From NCBI RefSeq assembly GCF_049341065.1, contig NZ_JBMPIX010000001.1, positions 470,242 through 534,241 on the forward strand: DNA of 64,000 bases, written 5' to 3'. This document shows positions 1-9,129 of the stretch, piece after piece. The notes beneath the pieces are model-generated. The model was not told the origin of the DNA. It ran no database searches and was given only the letters and a program-made list of their open reading frames with translations. The position numbers were made by a program, and so were the translations under genes. This DNA comes from Pacificoceanicola sp049341065. Lineage in GTDB: Bacteria > Pseudomonadota > Alphaproteobacteria > Rhodobacterales > Rhodobacteraceae. Each line of letters begins with the position of its first letter. Position 1 is the stretch's first letter.

Positions 1-149
1 ACATAGGGGCAGTGGTTGCACATGAAGATGACCAGCGTGCCGTTTGGGCCTTTGATCTCAGATAGCGACAGGCGGCGCCCATCGGTTGCAGGCAAGGTAA
101 AGTCCGGCGCTTGCCAGCCAAAATCGCAAACAGGGGGTGTATCGGCCAT
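1..149 (-). CDS. Redoxin / thioredoxin-family protein (N-terminal part)
   Basis: Reading the minus strand from the ATG at 149 gives a 49-codon open frame that leaves the window. It starts MADTPPVCDFGWQAPDFTL and carries the peroxiredoxin-like APDFTLP and then FMCNHCPYV, where the N-H-C-P segment matches the atypical CxxC-like active site of the AhpC/TSA thioredoxin-like family. It begins 10 bases after the rpe stop in the same direction, so it is probably co-transcribed with the Calvin-cycle operon. A thiol-redox role near RuBisCO genes is plausible but is an inference. Only the N-terminus is visible. Confidence 0.82.
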   Translation of the reverse strand, partial: MADTPPVCDFGWQAPDFTLPATDGRRLSLSEIKGPNGTLVIFMCNHCPY

Positions 150-158
150 GGGGTCCTC

Positions 159-854
159 TCAGGCGGCTTGTCGCGCTCCGGCGGCTGCGGCGCGGATCGC
201 GGCGATATTCTCGCCATAGGGCGCGGGATTGTCCACCGATCCGCCGCGGAAAACCGCTGATCCCGCAACAAGAACATCCGCCCCGGCCGCGGTCACCAAA
301 GGTGCGGTCACGGGATCAACGCCGCCGTCGATCTGGATATGCACCTCGCGGTCGCCGATCATCTCGCGGACCTTGCGGACCTTGGCGGTCATGTCGATGA
401 ACTTCTGCCCGCCAAAGCCGGGGTTTACGGTCATCACCAGCACCATATCCGTCAGATCCAGCAGGTCGCTCACGACTTCGGCGGGGGTGCCCGGGTTCAG
501 CGCTACGCCCGCCTTCATCCCGGCGCCACGAATGGCCTGCAAGGTGCGGTGGATATGCGGTCCGGCCTCGACATGGGCGGTCAGCATGTCGGCCCCAGCC
601 TCGGCATAGGCGTCGATATAGGCATCGACAGGCGAGATCATCAGGTGCACGTCCATGAAGGTTTTGACGTGCGGACGAAAGGCTTTCACGGCGGGCGGGC
701 CAAAGGTCAGGTTCGGGACGAAATGCCCGTCCATGACATCGACATGCACCCAGTCGGCGCCCTGCGCTTCGATGGCCTGAATCTCGCGCCCGAAGTCGGC
801 GAAATCAGCGGAAAGGATCGACGGCGCGATCTTGATGGAACGGTCGAAATTCAT
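159..854 (-). CDS. rpe: Ribulose-phosphate 3-epimerase
   Basis: The 231-residue product has the normal length for this TIM-barrel enzyme, which interconverts ribulose 5-phosphate and xylulose 5-phosphate in the regenerative phase of the Calvin cycle. Visible family motifs are KIAPSILSADFA at the N-terminus, HVDVMDGHFVPNLTFGP (metal and phosphate site), DVHLMI, MTVNPGFGGQKFI and QIDGGV, with AGSAVF near the end. It overlaps the cbbX stop by four bases (ATGA), so translation is probably coupled. In this setting it is the cbbE copy of the operon. Many relatives keep a second housekeeping rpe elsewhere; that cannot be seen here. Confidence 0.97.
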   Translation of the reverse strand: MNFDRSIKIAPSILSADFADFGREIQAIEAQGADWVHVDVMDGHFVPNLTFGPPAVKAFRPHVKTFMDVHLMISPVDAYIDAYAEAGADMLTAHVEAGPHIHRTLQAIRGAGMKAGVALNPGTPAEVVSDLLDLTDMVLVMTVNPGFGGQKFIDMTAKVRKVREMIGDREVHIQIDGGVDPVTAPLVTAAGADVLVAGSAVFRGGSVDNPAPYGENIAAIRAAAAGARQAA

Positions 855-1786
855 TCTGCGGCCTCCTGAGCCAAGGGGCGATCAACATCCAGCCCGCCCC
901 GGAACACGCGGCTTGGACGGATGTCGGCTTCGGTGATGGTGGACAGGGCTGCGGCATCCAATGGCCCCCGGCTTTCGGAAAACAGCCGATTGGCCTGTCG
1001 GAGCCGCGCCCGGTCCAAAGCATTTCGGATCGAGCGTGCATTGGCAAAATGCGGCTGTCCCCGGCGCAGGGTGATATACTCGGCCAAGGCGCGTTGGGCA
1101 CCCTCATCCAGCGTATAGCTTTGCCCGTCCAGCATGGTGCCTGCGATGCTCAGCAACTCGTCATCGCTGTAGTCGGGAAAGTCGATGTGATGGGCGATGC
1201 GCGACCGAAACCCGGGATTGGCGGCAAAGAACTTGTCCATCCTGTCGGCGTATCCGGCCATGATCACCACCAGATCGTCGCGGTTGTTCTCCATGACCTG
1301 CAATAGGATCTCAATGGCCTCCTGGCCATAATCCCGCTCGTTATCCGGCTTATAAAGGTAATAGGCCTCGTCGATGAACAGCACGCCGCCCATGGCTTTT
1401 TTCAGCACCTCTTTGGTCTTTGGGGCGGTATGGCCGATGTATTGCCCTACCAGATCATCGCGCGTGACCGAAACAAGATGGCCTTTTCGCACATATCCCA
1501 AACGGTGCAAAAGCCCGGCCATCATCTGCGCCACGGTGGTCTTGCCGGTGCCGGGATTGCCGGTAAAGGACATATGCAGGGTCGGCGTTTCCTGAGTCAG
1601 CCCCATCTCGCGCCGCGCCTTGTCGACCAACAGCAGCGCGGCGGTCTCGCGGATGCGCTGTTTGACCGGGGCCAGGCCGATCAGGCTTCGGTCCAGATCC
1701 TCCAGGACCTCCCGCACACCCGAGGCTTCGTATTCTGCAGCAAGATCCACAGTCGTGGGCCTGACCGTCTCTGTTCCATCACTCAT
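851..1786 (-). CDS. cbbX: CbbX, AAA+ activase of red-type RuBisCO
   Basis: This 311-residue AAA+ ATPase removes inhibitory sugar phosphates from red-type form I RuBisCO by pulling the CbbL C-terminus. Walker A is GNPGTGKT at about residues 76-83, Walker B is GVLFIDEAYYL, and a sensor-type arginine segment (GFRSRIAHH) follows, as in the CbbX/SpoVK-like family. It lies directly downstream of cbbS and upstream of rpe. Two strong hairpins separate it from cbbS, which may lower its level relative to RuBisCO. The start ATG at 1786 has an AGGAGCCACAC Shine-Dalgarno stretch before it. Its presence agrees with the red-like features of CbbL and CbbS. Confidence 0.97.
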   Translation of the reverse strand: MSDGTETVRPTTVDLAAEYEASGVREVLEDLDRSLIGLAPVKQRIRETAALLLVDKARREMGLTQETPTLHMSFTGNPGTGKTTVAQMMAGLLHRLGYVRKGHLVSVTRDDLVGQYIGHTAPKTKEVLKKAMGGVLFIDEAYYLYKPDNERDYGQEAIEILLQVMENNRDDLVVIMAGYADRMDKFFAANPGFRSRIAHHIDFPDYSDDELLSIAGTMLDGQSYTLDEGAQRALAEYITLRRGQPHFANARSIRNALDRARLRQANRLFSESRGPLDAAALSTITEADIRPSRVFRGGLDVDRPLAQEAAE

Positions 1787-1830
1787 GTGTGGCTCCTGTT
1801 CTCACTGGTCCATAAATATCCCGGGGGGGT

Positions 1831-1875
1831 CTGGGGGGCTGGCCCCCCAGTTGGTCGGGCCGGGGCGCCGGCCCG
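1831..1875 (-). terminator. Twin GC hairpins between cbbS and cbbX
   Basis: Two near-perfect inverted repeats lie in the 96-base cbbS-cbbX gap. The first is at 1831-1850 (CTGGGGGG arm and its complement), the second at 1856-1875 (CGGGCCGG arm, 4-base loop). Neither is followed by a clear U-run, so they look more like mRNA-stabilising or partial-termination elements than full terminators. Placed right after cbbS, they could keep RuBisCO mRNA abundant while lowering cbbX expression. That function is inferred. Confidence 0.6.
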
Positions 1876-1882
1876 AAACCCG

Positions 1883-2269
1883 TCAGCGCGCGTCCCAGGC
1901 GTATTTCTGGGAGCGGCCTTCAAAGTCGGTGCGCTGCATGTGGAACTTCGGCTCATCCTTGGGCCGGTTGACGATAAAGCTCATCATCACCGACTCGAAT
2001 CCGCGGGTGTCGTCAAAGGCCTGGACCCGGATGTAGGCATCCGGGTGGGCCTTGCGGCAGTCCTCGAATTCCATCATCGCGCCTTTGGCGTCGCGCAGGT
2101 CGAACATGGGATGGCCCCACATCTCCCAATAGGTGTTCCGCGGGTGGGGATCGTAGGAATATTCAAGGCTCACGGCCCAGTCTTTGCTCAGGATGTATTC
2201 GATCTGAGCGGTGATCTGCACATCGTCGAGATCGGGGAGGAAGGAAAAGCAACCTTGGGTGATACGCAT
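1883..2269 (-). CDS. cbbS: RuBisCO small subunit, form I red-like
   Basis: The 128-residue product starts MRITQGCFSFLPDLDD and contains the family segments YILSKDWAVSLEYSYD, PRNTYWEMWGHPMFDL and AYIRVQAFDDTRG. A C-terminal extension (from about residue 104, KDEPKFHMQR onward) is the beta-hairpin tail typical of red-type small subunits. The longer open frame extends upstream to 2500, but the conserved N-terminus and the purine-rich AGGAGACAAACTG just before the ATG support 2269. It sits 58 bases after cbbL and caps the L8S8 CO2-fixing enzyme. Confidence 0.97.
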   Translation of the reverse strand: MRITQGCFSFLPDLDDVQITAQIEYILSKDWAVSLEYSYDPHPRNTYWEMWGHPMFDLRDAKGAMMEFEDCRKAHPDAYIRVQAFDDTRGFESVMMSFIVNRPKDEPKFHMQRTDFEGRSQKYAWDAR

Positions 2270-2327
2270 CAGTTTGTCTCCTGTCGGAATAAAGGGGGGG
2301 GCGGGCAGGGCCGCCACGCAGAGGGGG

Positions 2328-3797
2328 TTACATGGCAGGGGTTTCCAGCGGCACGAAATCGCTGGTGTCGGTCGAGGTATAGTTGAAGGTGATGTTGCCC
2401 CATGTCTCCAGCGCTGCCTCCAGCGGTTTGCACCATTTGGCCGCCGCGCGCAGGATATCTGGTCCTTCGTTGCGGATGTCGCGGCCTTCGTTGCGGGCAA
2501 GGATCATGCATTCCAGCGCCACGCGGTTGGCTGTGGCCCCGGCCTGAATGCCCATCGGGTGGCCAATGGTGCCGCCGCCGAACTGCAAGACGACGTCATC
2601 GCCGAACAGGTCGATCAGCTGATGCATCTGGCCCGCGTGAATGCCGCCCGAGGCGACCGGCATGACCTTCTTGATGTCCGCCCAGTCCTGTTCAAAGAAG
2701 ATCCCGCGCGGCAGGTCCACCTTGTTATGGGTCTCGCGGCAGACGTTATAGAAGCCCTGAACCGTCAGAGGATCGCCTTCCAGCTTGCCCACGGCGGTGC
2801 CGCAGTGCAGGTGGTCAACGCCCGCCAGACGCAGCCATTTGGCGATCACGCGGAAGGAAATCCCGTGGTTTTTCTGACGGGTATAGGTGCCATGACCGGC
2901 ACGGTGCATGTGCAGGATCATGTCGTTGTCGCGGCACCATTTGCTGATCGACTGGATCGCCGTCCAGCCGATGATCAGATCGACCATGACAATGACGCTG
3001 CCCAACTGCTTGGCAAACTCGGCGCGGGCGTACATTTCCTCCATCGTGCCGGCGGTGATGTTCAGGTAGTGGCCCTTGACCTCGCCGGTCTCGGCCGTCG
3101 CCTTGTTGACCGCTTCCATGCAGTACAGGAACCGGTCGCGCCAATGCATGAAGGGTTGCGAGTTGATGTTCTCATCGTCCTTCATAAAGTCGAGACCGCC
3201 CTTGAGTCCTTCGTAGACAACGCGGCCATAGTTCTTGCCAGACAGTCCCAGCTTGGGCTTGGTCGTGGCGCCAAGCAGCGGTTTGCCGAATTTGTCCAGG
3301 CGTTCGCGTTCGGCCACAAGGCCGGTGGGCGGGCCCTGGAAGGTTTTGCAATAGGCGACCGGAAAGCGCATGTCCTCAAGGCGCGCAGCCTTCAAGGGTT
3401 TGAAGGAAAACACGTTGCCGATGATCGAAGCGGTCAGGTTGGCGATCGAGCCTTCTTCGAACAGGATCAAATCATAAGCGACATAGGCGAAATACTGGCC
3501 TTCCTGACCGGGCACCGGATCGACACGATAGGCCTTGGCGCGGTACTGGTCGGCGGCGGTCAGACGGTCGGTCCAGACCACCGTCCATGTTGCGGTCGAG
3601 GATTCGCCCGCCACGGCGGCGGCGGCCTCGATCGGGTCGACGCCTTCCTGCGGGGTGATCCGGAACAGCGCCAGAAGGTCGGTCGCCTTTGGTTCGTAAT
3701 CGCCATCCCAATAGCCCATCTGGGCATATTTCAGAACACCGGCGGCATAACGCTTTTTCTTGTCGGTGATTTCGGTCGGATTGGTCATGTCGTTCAT
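2328..3797 (-). CDS. cbbL: RuBisCO large subunit, form I red-like
   Basis: This 489-residue subunit catalyses carboxylation of ribulose 1,5-bisphosphate. The catalytic TTKPKLG lies at about 178-184, and the carbamylation site reads GGLDFMKDDEN, with K206 as the carbamylated lysine and D208/E209 as Mg ligands. VGKLEGD (loop 6), HRAGHGTYTR and PVASGGIHAGQ are also present. The N-terminal DKKKRYAAGVLKYAQMGYW is typical of red-like form IC enzymes, and the neighbouring cbbX fits this. The residue before the carbamylated lysine is Met; from memory it is Leu or Thr in common relatives. AGGAGAGAGACC precedes the ATG. Confidence 0.98.
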   Translation of the reverse strand: MNDMTNPTEITDKKKRYAAGVLKYAQMGYWDGDYEPKATDLLALFRITPQEGVDPIEAAAAVAGESSTATWTVVWTDRLTAADQYRAKAYRVDPVPGQEGQYFAYVAYDLILFEEGSIANLTASIIGNVFSFKPLKAARLEDMRFPVAYCKTFQGPPTGLVAERERLDKFGKPLLGATTKPKLGLSGKNYGRVVYEGLKGGLDFMKDDENINSQPFMHWRDRFLYCMEAVNKATAETGEVKGHYLNITAGTMEEMYARAEFAKQLGSVIVMVDLIIGWTAIQSISKWCRDNDMILHMHRAGHGTYTRQKNHGISFRVIAKWLRLAGVDHLHCGTAVGKLEGDPLTVQGFYNVCRETHNKVDLPRGIFFEQDWADIKKVMPVASGGIHAGQMHQLIDLFGDDVVLQFGGGTIGHPMGIQAGATANRVALECMILARNEGRDIRNEGPDILRAAAKWCKPLEAALETWGNITFNYTSTDTSDFVPLETPAM

Positions 3798-3817
3798 GGT
3801 CTCTCTCCTGGATGGAA

Positions 3818-4897
3818 TTACGCGGCGCGGGCGGCGGCGATTTGCGGGTCAAGGGCGCCTGATGCATAGCGGGCGGCCATATCGTCGATGGCGATGGGTT
3901 TGATCTTGGCGGCCTGTCCGGCGGTGCCGAAGCGCTCAAAACGGTCCTTCACCAGCGCCTCAAGCTCGGCAATGGCGGGGATCATGAACTTGCGCGGATC
4001 GAATTCTTCGGGCTTTTCCATCGCGATCTTGCGGAACTGTCCGGTCATCGCCATGCGGCAGTCGGTGTCGATATTGACCTTGCGCACGCCCATACGGATG
4101 CCTTTTTCGATCTCTTCGACCGGCACGCCGTAGGTTTGCGGCATGTGGCCGCCGTATTGGTTGATCAGATCCTGCAAGTCCTGCGGGACCGAAGAAGACC
4201 CGTGCATCACCAGATGCGTGTTCGGCAGCTTTTCGTGAATGCCCTGAATGGTCTTCATCGACAGGATGTCGCCATCGGGCTTGCGGGTGAACTTGTATGC
4301 GCCGTGGCTGGTGCCGCAGGCAATGGCCAGCGCATCACATTTGGTGCGCAACACGAAATCCACCGCCTGATCAGGATCGGTCAGCAACTGATCTTCGGTC
4401 AGTTTGCCTACGGCGCCTGATCCGTCTTCTTCTCCAGCTTCGCCGGTCTCAAGGCTGCCCAGAACGCCCAGCTCGCCCTCGACACTTGCGCCAACCGCAT
4501 GGGCTGCTTTGGTGACGCGGGCCGTGATCGCCACGTTGTAGTCGTAGCTGGCCGGGGTTTTCATATCCTCTTCAAGCGAGCCGTCCATCATCACGCTGGT
4601 GAACCCGTGCCGGATTGCACTCAGGCAGGTGGCATCGTTGTTGCCGTGGTCCTGATGCAGCACGATATGGTTGTCGGGGTACATTTCGGCCAGCGCCTGC
4701 ACCATGTGGCGCAGCATGATATCCCCGGCATAGGACCGTGCCCCGCGACTGGCCTGAAGGATCACCGGCGCATCGCAGGCGCGGGCCGCCTGCATGATCG
4801 CCAGACCCTGTTCCATATTGTTGATATTGAAGGCAGGTACGCCATAGCCTTGTTCGGCTGCGTGATCGAGAAGTTGTCGAAGGGTAATGAGCGCCAT
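3818..4897 (-). CDS. cbbA: Fructose-bisphosphate aldolase, class II
   Basis: The 359-residue class II aldolase condenses glyceraldehyde 3-phosphate and dihydroxyacetone phosphate, and in this cycle can also give sedoheptulose bisphosphate. Visible motifs are GVPAFNINNMEQ, the zinc-binding HQDHGNN, EGELGVLGSLE, and the second metal and phosphate region VMHGSSSVPQD with VRKVNIDTDCR. The length and the HQDHGNN form match the CbbA-type class IIB group. GGGAGG lies 8 bases before the ATG. It is located between pgk and cbbL in the operon. Confidence 0.97.
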   Translation of the reverse strand: MALITLRQLLDHAAEQGYGVPAFNINNMEQGLAIMQAARACDAPVILQASRGARSYAGDIMLRHMVQALAEMYPDNHIVLHQDHGNNDATCLSAIRHGFTSVMMDGSLEEDMKTPASYDYNVAITARVTKAAHAVGASVEGELGVLGSLETGEAGEEDGSGAVGKLTEDQLLTDPDQAVDFVLRTKCDALAIACGTSHGAYKFTRKPDGDILSMKTIQGIHEKLPNTHLVMHGSSSVPQDLQDLINQYGGHMPQTYGVPVEEIEKGIRMGVRKVNIDTDCRMAMTGQFRKIAMEKPEEFDPRKFMIPAIAELEALVKDRFERFGTAGQAAKIKPIAIDDMAARYASGALDPQIAAARAA

Positions 4898-4909
4898 GGT
4901 GTTCCTCCC

Positions 4910-6121
4910 TCAGGCTGCTTTTGCGGCGGCTTGCAGCGCCGCGATACCGGGGAGCGTCTTGCCCTCCAGCCATTCCAGAAAGGCCCCTCCGGCGGAGGAG
5001 ACATAGGTAAAGTCATCGGCGACCCCGGCGGCGTTCAGCGCAGCGACGGTGTCCCCGCCGCCCGCCACGCTGACCGCCAGCCCCTGACGAGTCAGATCAG
5101 CGGCGGTTTGCGCCAGCAGCTTTGTTGACTGGTCAAAGGGCTGCACTTCAAAGGCGCCCAGGGGGCCGTTCCACAGGATGGTGTTGCACCCCGCCAAGAC
5201 GGTCTGGAAATCGGCCAGCGCCTTGGGGCCAGCGTCAAGGATCATCGCATCACTTGGGCAATGATCCGCGGCGGTGATCTCGTGCCGGGCCTTGGGGGCA
5301 AAATCATAGGCGGCGACCACGTCCTGGGGCAGGTGGATTACGCAGCCTGCGGTCTTGGCCAGCCGTTGAATATCGCGCACGGTTTCGACTTCACCGGCTT
5401 CATGCAGCGATTTGCCCATGGGCGCGCCGTCCGCGAACAGAAACGTATTAGCCATTCCGCCGCCGATGATCACATGATCCAGTTTGCCGACGAGATTTTT
5501 CAGAACCGCGATCTTGGACGAGACCTTGGCGCCGCCGACGATGGCCACCGCGGGCCTTTCAGGCGCTTCAAGCGCGCTGCCCAAAGCATTGATTTCCTCG
5601 ATCAAAAGCGGTCCGGCATAGGCGGGCAGGTGGTGCGCGAGCCCTTCGGTCGAAGCATGGGCGCGGTGGGCGCAGGAAAAGGCGTCATTGACGTAAAGAT
5701 CACCAAGCTTCGACAGCGCCGCCGCAAATGCCGGATCGTTCTGCGTTTCGCCGGGATTGTAGCGCAGGTTCTCGCACAGCAGAACTTCGCCATCTTGCAA
5801 CCCCTCGGACAGGATCACGGCGGCCTGTGTGGAGCAGGTGTCCGAAAACTTCACCGGACATCCCAGCGCTTCGGCCAAAGCGGGGCGCAGCTTGTCCACG
5901 GAAAAAACCGGATCCATGACGTTTGGCTGAGGTCGGCCGAAATGAGTCAGGATCACCAACCGCGCACCGCGCGCCAGCAGAGGCTTCATGCCCGCGGCAA
6001 AACGGGTGATGCGGGTGGCATCGGTGACGCGCTTGCCCTCCATCGGCACGTTTAGATCGGCGCGGACCAGCACACGTTTGCCGCGGACATCGACATCCAT
6101 GATCGTCGGGACTTGCATCAT
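4910..6121 (-). CDS. pgk: Phosphoglycerate kinase
   Basis: This enzyme phosphorylates 3-phosphoglycerate with ATP in the reductive phase of the cycle. The start at 6121 makes an ATGA overlap with the gap stop and gives a 403-residue protein that begins MMQVPTIMDVDVRGKRVLVR. The open frame upstream of it (to 6175) lies inside gap and is not conserved. Family motifs are VLVRADLNVPMEGKR, ILTHFGRPQ, NDAFSCAHRAHAST, AIVGGAKVSSKI, LWNGPLGAFE and VSVAGGGDTVAAL. It is slightly longer than the usual roughly 395 residues. Confidence 0.97.
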   Translation of the reverse strand: MMQVPTIMDVDVRGKRVLVRADLNVPMEGKRVTDATRITRFAAGMKPLLARGARLVILTHFGRPQPNVMDPVFSVDKLRPALAEALGCPVKFSDTCSTQAAVILSEGLQDGEVLLCENLRYNPGETQNDPAFAAALSKLGDLYVNDAFSCAHRAHASTEGLAHHLPAYAGPLLIEEINALGSALEAPERPAVAIVGGAKVSSKIAVLKNLVGKLDHVIIGGGMANTFLFADGAPMGKSLHEAGEVETVRDIQRLAKTAGCVIHLPQDVVAAYDFAPKARHEITAADHCPSDAMILDAGPKALADFQTVLAGCNTILWNGPLGAFEVQPFDQSTKLLAQTAADLTRQGLAVSVAGGGDTVAALNAAGVADDFTYVSSAGGAFLEWLEGKTLPGIAALQAAAKAA

Positions 6122-7119
6122 ATCAGCCTCCCCATGGCGCAGGCGGTGTCTGCCATGCGATTGGAAAAACCCCATTCGTTGTCATACCAGGACAGGATGC
6201 GCACCATGCGGCCCGCCATCACCTTGGTCTGATCCATGTGGAAGATCGACGAATGAGAGTCGTGGTTGAAGTCCATGGAAACATTCGGTTTATCGGTGTA
6301 TCCCAGCACGCCCCGCAACGGCCCGTCAGCGGCGGCGCGGATCGCTTCGTTGACCTCTTCGACGGTGGTGTCGCGGCTGGCCTCGAACACCAGATCCACC
6401 ACCGAGACATTGGGCGTCGGCACGCGGATCGCCACGCCGTCAAGCTTGCCGTTGAGCTCCGGCAGCACCAGTCCAACAGCCTTGGCGGCCCCGGTGCTGG
6501 TCGGGATCATGCTCATCGCGGCGGCGCGCGCGCGGTACAGATCGGGGTGCATGGTGTCCAGTGTCGGCTGATCGCCGGTATAGCTGTGGATCGTGGTCAT
6601 GAAGCCCTTGTCGATGCCGATGGCGTCGTTCAGCGCCTTGGCGACGGGGGACAGGCAGTTCGTCGTACAGGACGCATTTGAGACGACGACATCCGAAGGC
6701 TTGAGATCGCTGTGGTTCACGCCGAAGACCACCGTCTTGTCGGCTCCGGCAGCGGGGGCGCTGACCAGCACCCGCTTCGATCCGTTCTCAAGGTGCAGGG
6801 CGGCCTTGTCTCGTGCGGTGAAAATGCCGGTGCATTCCAGCGCCACGTCCACGCCCTTCCACGGCAGATTGGCCGGGTCACGCTCGGCCGTGACCTCGAT
6901 CGGACCATAGCCGATATCGATGGCATTGCCCTTGACCGTGACCTCATGGGGGAAACGCCCGTGCACGCTGTCGAATTGCAGCAGATGTGCGTTGGTTTCC
7001 ACCGGGCCAAGATCGTTGATCGCCACGACCTCGATGTCGTTCCGGCCCGATTCCGCGATGGCGCGCAGCACGTTGCGCCCGATGCGCCCAAACCCGTTGA
7101 TGGCAACCCTTGTGGTCAT
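6118..7119 (-). CDS. gap: Glyceraldehyde-3-phosphate dehydrogenase, type I
   Basis: The 333-residue product carries the Rossmann motif INGFGRIGRN, the catalytic cysteine C151 in SNASCTTNCLSP, and the late motif WYDNEWGFSNRM. In this operon it reduces 1,3-bisphosphoglycerate to glyceraldehyde 3-phosphate. Cofactor preference (NADH or NADPH) cannot be settled by eye; the segment after the second strand reads VVAINDLG. It is coupled to tkt upstream and pgk downstream through ATGA overlaps. It is the cbbG position of classical cbb operons. Confidence 0.97.
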   Translation of the reverse strand: MTTRVAINGFGRIGRNVLRAIAESGRNDIEVVAINDLGPVETNAHLLQFDSVHGRFPHEVTVKGNAIDIGYGPIEVTAERDPANLPWKGVDVALECTGIFTARDKAALHLENGSKRVLVSAPAAGADKTVVFGVNHSDLKPSDVVVSNASCTTNCLSPVAKALNDAIGIDKGFMTTIHSYTGDQPTLDTMHPDLYRARAAAMSMIPTSTGAAKAVGLVLPELNGKLDGVAIRVPTPNVSVVDLVFEASRDTTVEEVNEAIRAAADGPLRGVLGYTDKPNVSMDFNHDSHSSIFHMDQTKVMAGRMVRILSWYDNEWGFSNRMADTACAMGRLI

Positions 7120-9116
7120 GCGTTTCCCCTTTCGATCATGGATTTCGTCGCTGCAACAATAGCTTGGACGGTGATATTGAAGTGTTCGTAAAGTTGGTCG
7201 GCGGGGGCCGAAGCGCCGAAACTTGTCATCCCGACAAAGGCGTCATCGCGGTCGAGCAAGCACTCCCATCCCTGCCGGATGGCTGCCTCGACCCCGACCC
7301 GTGGCGCGGTGCCGCGAACGCAGGCCTGATAGTCGGCGCTTTGCTGGGCAAAGAGCTCAAAGCTTGGGGCCGAAACGACGGCGGCGCGGATGCCCTTTGC
7401 ACCAAGGGCTTCTGAGGCTTTGATTGCCAGCTGCATCTCTGATCCGCTGGCGATCAGGGTCACATCCCGCCCACCTGCCGCCTCTTTCAGGACATAAGCT
7501 CCGCGCGCTACCATATTGGTATCACTATGATTTGTGCGAATGGTTGGCAGACCCTGACGGGACAGGCACAGCACCGTTGGCGTGGTTTGCGAGGTTGCCG
7601 CGATCTCCCATGCTTCGGCGGTTTCGACCGCATCGGCCGGGCGCATGACCGTCAGATTTGGCATGGCGCGCAGGCTGGCGATGGTCTCGACCGGCTGGTG
7701 TGTCGGGCCGTCTTCGCCCAGTCCGATGCTGTCATGGGTCATCACATAGGTCACCGGCACGCCCATCAGTGCGGACAGGCGGATCGAGGGGCGGCAATAG
7801 TCGGCAAAGGCCAGAAACGTGCCGCCGTAGGGACGCAAGCCGCCGTGCAGAGCGATGCCGTTCATCGCCGCAGCCATGCCATGTTCGCGGATGCCGTAGT
7901 GGATGTAGCTGCCGCTGTAATCCGCCTTGGAAACTGGCAATTGCCCCTTGGTCTGGGTCAGGTTTGAACCGGTCAGATCCGCCGATCCGCCAACCATCAT
8001 GGGCAGCGTGGCAGTGACCACCTCCAGCGCCATTTCGCTGGCCTTCCGGGTCGCGACCTTGGGTTGGTCGGCGCTAAGCCGCTGTTTGTAAGACGTGATC
8101 GCCTTATGAAGGGCCTTGGCATCGGGCGCAGCAAAAGCGGTATCAAAGGCACGCGCCTTTGCGTTGTTGGCCTTGCGAGCATCCCATGCCGCGCGCGCCT
8201 TGGCGCCGCGCTGCGACACGCTTTGCCATAGGCGGTAGACCTCTTCGGGCACCTCGAAAGCCGGATAAGACCAGCCAAGCGCCTCGCGGGTTGCGGCAAT
8301 TTCCGCGTCGCCCAAGGGGGCGCCATGCACTTTGTGTGACCCGGCCATATTGGGCGCGCCTTTGCCAATCACCGTGCGGCAGGCGATCATCGAGGGGCGT
8401 GCGTCGGCGTGTGCGGCGTCAATGGCGCGGGCAATACTTTCGTTGTTGTGGCCATCGATGGATTGCACATGCCAACCTGCGGCCTCAAAGCGTTTGGCCT
8501 GATCGGTCGAGGTCGAAAGATCCGTCGCTCCGTCAATCGTAATTCTATTGTCGTCCCAGAAGACCACCAGCTGGCCAAGGCCAAGGTGTCCAGCCATATC
8601 AATGGCTTCGTGGCTGATCCCCTCCATCAGGCAGCCGTCACCGGCCAGTACATAGGTGTAGTGATCTTGCAGATCGTCGCCAAAGCGCGCGTTCAGCATC
8701 CGCTCGGCCAAGGCCATACCGACGGCGGTGGCGATGCCCTGTCCCAAGGGGCCTGTCGTCGTCTCGATCCCCTTGGCATGGCCGTATTCCGGATGGCCTG
8801 CGGTGCGGGCCCCCAACTGGCGAAATGCGCGCAACTGGTCGATCCCCATGTCCTCATAGCCCAGCAGGTGGTGGATCGCGTAGACCAGCATCGAGCCATG
8901 GCCCGCGCTCATCACAAAGCGGTCGCGGTCGGGCCAATCAGGCGATGAAGGGTCCAGGGTGATAAAACGGTTGAACAAGACGGTCGCCACATCGGCCAGT
9001 CCCATCGGCGCGCCGGGATGGCCCGAATTCGCCGCCTGGACCGCGTCCATTGTCAATGCTCGGATGGCGTTGGCCATCAGGGTTTCATGAGCTGTAACAG
9101 AGGTTTGGATGTTCAT
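7116..9116 (-). CDS. tkt: Transketolase
   Basis: Transketolase moves two-carbon units between sugar phosphates in regeneration of ribulose bisphosphate, using thiamine pyrophosphate. I chose the ATG at 9116 (MNIQTSVTAHETL, 666 residues) because GGAG lies 8 bases upstream; the frame is open to 9155, inside prk. Motifs include NSGHPGAPMGLAD, GHGSMLVYA, the thiamine-binding GDGCLMEGISHEA...WDDNRITIDG, PTHQPVETIASLRA and YIHYGIREHGMAAAMNG. It is located between prk and gap and corresponds to cbbT. Confidence 0.97.
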   Translation of the reverse strand: MNIQTSVTAHETLMANAIRALTMDAVQAANSGHPGAPMGLADVATVLFNRFITLDPSSPDWPDRDRFVMSAGHGSMLVYAIHHLLGYEDMGIDQLRAFRQLGARTAGHPEYGHAKGIETTTGPLGQGIATAVGMALAERMLNARFGDDLQDHYTYVLAGDGCLMEGISHEAIDMAGHLGLGQLVVFWDDNRITIDGATDLSTSTDQAKRFEAAGWHVQSIDGHNNESIARAIDAAHADARPSMIACRTVIGKGAPNMAGSHKVHGAPLGDAEIAATREALGWSYPAFEVPEEVYRLWQSVSQRGAKARAAWDARKANNAKARAFDTAFAAPDAKALHKAITSYKQRLSADQPKVATRKASEMALEVVTATLPMMVGGSADLTGSNLTQTKGQLPVSKADYSGSYIHYGIREHGMAAAMNGIALHGGLRPYGGTFLAFADYCRPSIRLSALMGVPVTYVMTHDSIGLGEDGPTHQPVETIASLRAMPNLTVMRPADAVETAEAWEIAATSQTTPTVLCLSRQGLPTIRTNHSDTNMVARGAYVLKEAAGGRDVTLIASGSEMQLAIKASEALGAKGIRAAVVSAPSFELFAQQSADYQACVRGTAPRVGVEAAIRQGWECLLDRDDAFVGMTSFGASAPADQLYEHFNITVQAIVAATKSMIERGNA

Positions 9117-9129
9117 CTTCAGGGTCTCC

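Noticed and set aside
2211..3869. Long open frame (552 codons) on the plus strand opposite cbbL and cbbS
   Set aside because: It is a codon-bias shadow of cbbL in GC-rich DNA, with no family pattern. The same holds for the plus-strand frames at 16521-18500 and 26032-27846.
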